Under the pieces are notes generated by a model, which did not search any database, was not told the DNA's origin, and saw only the letters and a program-made list of their open reading frames with translations. Position numbers and translations under genes: made by a program. A stretch of 64,000 bases of DNA from JACVRN01 sp036389255 (GTDB taxonomy: Bacteria; Acidobacteriota; Blastocatellia; Pyrinomonadales; Pyrinomonadaceae), in NCBI GenBank assembly GCA_036389255.1, contig DASVQI010000024.1, positions 558,001 to 622,000 on the forward strand. Direction: 5' to 3'. The stretch's first letter is position 1; every line of letters starts with the position of its first letter. Shown in pieces: positions 61,057-64,000 of this stretch.

Positions 61057-61731
61057 ATGAATAGCAGAAAGTGCCCTCACTGTGGTCTGGTCAATTTTGC
61101 AGACCAGGAAGAATGCAAGCGTTGCGGGGCGGCGCTTGTGGGCGCAGACCGTGACGAGGCTGAGAGCGAAGTACCGCGCAAGCGTGGACTTGTGTGGTTG
61201 ATAAAAAGGGCGCTCGTAGTAATCTGCACCGCGCTTGCTCTACTTCTAATCTTTTACGGGTCGCTGCTGAAGAGTTCCGAGCGTTTAAGCTATAACCAGC
61301 AGCAGGTGGTGGCAAGCAGCATAAAGGTGCTCGAACAGGGCGGGTTCAGTCAGGAGGCGTTCGTCCTGAAAAACCTTGTGGCGTGGCGCTCTACGGACAA
61401 CTGGTGGAACCGCTCTGTCGGGCACAGAGAAGCATACGCGGCGGCCAACTTCCCTTTTCAGATTGTGACGCTCTACCCGGAGTTCTTTAACAACGCCAAG
61501 GATGACACGGAGCGAGCGGCGATTCTGCTGCACGAGTCTTATCACCTGTTCGGCTCAAATGAGGCAGAGGCGCTCGAAGGCACATGGCGAAACAAGAAAC
61601 GGCTGGGCTGGACTAAAGACAAGTACGAGCAGACTAAGGTCTGGCAGAATACGCGAGAGTTAACCTTTAATCAGGTTCCGTATCTTTTCCGGTGCGGACT
61701 TGAGAATAACATGGACTGCACCGAGTTTTAG
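61057..61731 (+). CDS. Zinc-ribbon membrane protein with HExxH motif
   Basis: A 224-residue protein with an N-terminal zinc ribbon (C6, C9, C20, C23), one transmembrane helix (about 46-68) and a C-terminal domain with HESYH (H159, E160, H163) and downstream glutamates (E169, E171, E174), the sign of a zinc metallopeptidase. I recognise no family beyond this. The domain would lie outside the cytoplasm. It sits between an aspartyl protease and the NCS1 permease. Confidence 0.65.
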   Translation: MNSRKCPHCGLVNFADQEECKRCGAALVGADRDEAESEVPRKRGLVWLIKRALVVICTALALLLIFYGSLLKSSERLSYNQQQVVASSIKVLEQGGFSQEAFVLKNLVAWRSTDNWWNRSVGHREAYAAANFPFQIVTLYPEFFNNAKDDTERAAILLHESYHLFGSNEAEALEGTWRNKKRLGWTKDKYEQTKVWQNTRELTFNQVPYLFRCGLENNMDCTEF

Positions 61732-61745
61732 CTCCCTACTCAAAA

Positions 61746-63272
61746 ATGGCTACAGAATCTATAAAACCGCAGGACATAGCCCTCACGCAGCACGATTTCG
61801 AGGAGCTGCGCGAGGACATGTCAGCCAGCCCCTTGTGGAATCGTGACCTTGCGCCTACCTCCATAAAGGAGCGCACGTGGTCTACGTGGAATATCGCGGC
61901 GCTCTGGATTGGCATGAGCGTGGTGATAACGACCTACACGCTCGCGGGCGGCTTCATAGAGGCAGGGATGAACTGGTGGCAGGCGATGATAACAATCCTG
62001 CTGGGCAACACGATTGTCCTCATCCCCATGATTCTGAACGCGCACGCCGGAACCAAGTATGGCGTCTCGTTTCCGGTTCTTTGCCGCGCCTCCTTCGGCA
62101 CGAAGGGCGCGAACGTCCCGGCGATACTCCGCGCGCTGGTGGCCTGCGGCTGGTTCGGCATTCAAACATGGATTGGCGGGATGGCGCTCGACGGACTGTT
62201 TACCGCCATGAACGGTGGGTGGGCCAGCTTAGGCGGCGGCGCTACCCTTCTAGGCGTCAGCCTTCACACGTGGCTCGCCTTCTTTCTCTTCTGGGCGATT
62301 GAGGTCTTTATCATCGTCAAGGGCATAGAGGGGATTAAGTATCTTGAGTCTTGGTCTGCGCCGCTTCTGCTCGTAGGAGGCGCTGTGCTTTTAATCTGGG
62401 CCGCGTGGCGGGCAGGCGGGCTCGGCCACGTGCTGACCGAATCGAGCCGCTTGCAGAAAGAGCAGAACAACTTCTGGACAATCTTTCCGGGCGCTTTGAC
62501 AGCGTCGGTCGGGTACTGGGCGACCCTGAGCCTGAACATACCGGACTTCACACGCTATGCGCGCTCGCAGAAGTCGCAGATGATGGGTCAAGCCTTGGGG
62601 CTCCCACTGACCATGACCGCGTTCGCCTTCATAGGCGTGGCCGTCACCAGCGCTACGCTACTGATTTACGGCGAGCCGATTCCAGACCCCGTGAAGCTCA
62701 TGGGGCGCTTCGACAGCATCCTGATTATTCTCTTTGCGACTCTTGTTATCTTCGCGGCGCAGCTGACGACCAACATGGCCGCCAACGTCGTGTCGCCGTC
62801 CAACGACTTCTCGAATCTCAATCCGAAGCTCATCTCATACGTCACGGGCGGGTTGATAACGGCGGTCATAGGCATCCTGATGATGCCCTGGAAATTGATG
62901 GGCTCTATGGGCGATTACATCTTCACGTGGCTCATAGGCTATTCGGGGCTGATGGGAGCGATTGCGGGGATTCTCATCTGCGATTACTGGGTTTTGAGAA
63001 GGCAACGCTTAAACCTTGCCGGATTATTTGACCCGCGCGGGCGCTACTCTTACGGCTCGGGCTTCAACTGGCGGGCGATGATTGTGCTGGTGGCGGCGAT
63101 TGCGCCGGTAGTGCCGGGCTTCCTGCGAGCGGCGACTACGCCCGGCGGACAGGTTACAAATCCCAATTTCTTCGATACACTCTACACCTACGCGTGGTTC
63201 GTCACCTTCGCAATAGGTTTCGTCCTCTACTACATTTTGATGAGCAATCATCCGAACCTTAAAGGAGAATAG
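61746..63272 (+). CDS. NCS1-family nucleobase/hydantoin permease
   Basis: A 508-residue membrane protein with about 12 hydrophobic segments. The NCS1 signature is visible in the N-terminal NRDLAPTSIKERTWSTWNIAALWIGMS and GTKYGVSFPVLCRASFG. Family members import uracil, allantoin, hydantoins or thiamine precursors with cations. Its position before a beta-ureidopropionase gene and near dihydropyrimidinase suggests a pyrimidine base or hydantoin as substrate. Confidence 0.92.
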   Translation: MATESIKPQDIALTQHDFEELREDMSASPLWNRDLAPTSIKERTWSTWNIAALWIGMSVVITTYTLAGGFIEAGMNWWQAMITILLGNTIVLIPMILNAHAGTKYGVSFPVLCRASFGTKGANVPAILRALVACGWFGIQTWIGGMALDGLFTAMNGGWASLGGGATLLGVSLHTWLAFFLFWAIEVFIIVKGIEGIKYLESWSAPLLLVGGAVLLIWAAWRAGGLGHVLTESSRLQKEQNNFWTIFPGALTASVGYWATLSLNIPDFTRYARSQKSQMMGQALGLPLTMTAFAFIGVAVTSATLLIYGEPIPDPVKLMGRFDSILIILFATLVIFAAQLTTNMAANVVSPSNDFSNLNPKLISYVTGGLITAVIGILMMPWKLMGSMGDYIFTWLIGYSGLMGAIAGILICDYWVLRRQRLNLAGLFDPRGRYSYGSGFNWRAMIVLVAAIAPVVPGFLRAATTPGGQVTNPNFFDTLYTYAWFVTFAIGFVLYYILMSNHPNLKGE

Positions 63273-63276
63273 TTTT

Positions 63277-64000
63277 ATGGCACGCACAGTTAAATGCGGT
63301 CTGATTCAGGCCACCAATGCCGCGCCCACAGACGCGCCCATAGAAGAGATTAAACGCGCCAATATTGAAAAGCACCTCTCGATGATTGAAGACGCCGCTC
63401 GACAGGGCGTACAGATTCTCTGCATGCAGGAGGTCTTCACCACTCCCTACTTCTGCGCCGAGCAGAAGACCCGGTGGTACGAGGCCGTAGAGAAGATTCC
63501 CGACGGCCCTACCGTCCGGCTCATGCAGGACGTGGCCAAAGAGCACGGGATGGTGATTATCGTTCCCATCTACGAAGTCGAGATTACGGGGCTCTATTAC
63601 AACACCGCCGCAGTCATTGACGCGGACGGTCGTTATCTTGGCAAGTACCGCAAGAACCACATCCCGCAGGTCAACCCCGGCTTCTGGGAGAAGTTCTACT
63701 TTACGCCGGGCAATCTTGGGTATCCGACTTTCAAGACGGCTTATGCTCAGATTGGCGTCTACATCTGCTACGACCGTCACTTCCCGGAAGGCGCGCGAGT
63801 GCTTGGCTTAAACGGAGCCGAGATTGTTTTCAATCCTTCGGCCACGGTCGCGGGCCTGTCAGAATACCTCTGGAGGCTGGAGCAGCCCGCGCACGCCGTC
63901 GCCAACGGCTACTTCATCGGCGCAATCAACCGCGTCGGCCACGAGCAGCCATGGGACATTGGCGAGTTCTACGGCCAGAGCTACTTCTGCGACCCGCGCG
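63277..64000 (+). CDS. Nitrilase-family amidohydrolase, probable beta-ureidopropionase (partial)
   Basis: The first 241 residues are present; the reading frame is open to the window end, so the gene continues outside. AAAGGAG lies nine bases before the ATG. The catalytic triad is E52 in CMQEVF, K126 in YRKNHIP and C164 in YICYDRHF. The sequence fits N-carbamoyl-beta-alanine amidase, the third step of pyrimidine breakdown, which agrees with the dihydropyrimidinase and permease genes just before. Other nitrilase-family amidases are less likely from context. Confidence 0.85.
   Translation, partial: MARTVKCGLIQATNAAPTDAPIEEIKRANIEKHLSMIEDAARQGVQILCMQEVFTTPYFCAEQKTRWYEAVEKIPDGPTVRLMQDVAKEHGMVIIVPIYEVEITGLYYNTAAVIDADGRYLGKYRKNHIPQVNPGFWEKFYFTPGNLGYPTFKTAYAQIGVYICYDRHFPEGARVLGLNGAEIVFNPSATVAGLSEYLWRLEQPAHAVANGYFIGAINRVGHEQPWDIGEFYGQSYFCDPR

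Overview
The window is a stretch of bacterial chromosome, fairly GC-rich and densely coded, with about 53 protein genes and no rRNA, recognisable tRNA or CRISPR array. The best guess for the host is an Acidobacteriota member, perhaps Blastocatellia. This is inference from content: a VWA protein of the kind common in that phylum, a DUF3108 protein, several S9 peptidases, BON and glycine-zipper secreted proteins, an ATP-dependent DNA ligase next to RNase HII, and a cyanophycin cluster outside cyanobacteria. No marker gene proves it.

Layout. 0-3.4 kb: a membrane-anchored peroxiredoxin-like protein whose active site contains an in-frame UGA (probable selenocysteine), then a DPP-IV-like peptidase. 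3.4-7.8 kb: an accessory strip with a tail-fibre-like secreted protein, two small genes separated by integron attC-like sites, DinB, KptA and a YceH-family protein. 7.8-9.9 kb: an M23 peptidase flanked by two inverted, nearly identical 99-bp palindromic repeats, then a 21-bp tandem repeat tract. 9.9-16.6 kb: a minus-strand exopolysaccharide-type operon (glycosyltransferase, Glf, GH1-RmlD fusion, GH2). 17-18.5 kb: a small zinc protein and a Crp/Fnr regulator. 18.6-24.3 kb: a cyanophycin operon (two cyanophycinases, cyanophycin synthetase, a ReAV-type asparaginase). 24.5-32.3 kb: BON protein, MarR, ECF sigma factor, SDR, uracil-DNA glycosylase, DNA ligase, RNase HII and a glycine-zipper secreted protein with a sigma-54 promoter.

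32.4-41.7 kb: de novo pyrimidine synthesis as pyrR-pyrB-pyrC (minus) and pyrD-pyrF (plus). Between the two lie three secreted or unknown proteins, including a caspase/CHAT-like cysteine peptidase candidate and a cystatin-like protein. 41.9-46.5 kb: a DUF3108 protein and the feoA-feoB-Cys-rich ferrous iron operon behind a palindromic operator. 46.5-52.4 kb: FHA-GAF-adenylate cyclase, a secreted protein, an acyl-CoA ligase and the VWA protein.

52.8-64 kb: a plus-strand run that fits reductive pyrimidine breakdown (aldehyde dehydrogenase, class III aminotransferase, dihydropyrimidinase, NCS1 permease, beta-ureidopropionase cut by the window end), interspersed with peptidases. Synthesis and salvage or breakdown of pyrimidines therefore sit within 32 kb. 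The strongest candidates for new biology are the UGA-containing redoxin, the cystatin/CHAT-like pair, the attC-bearing strip, and a possible PyrR attenuator between pyrR and pyrB.
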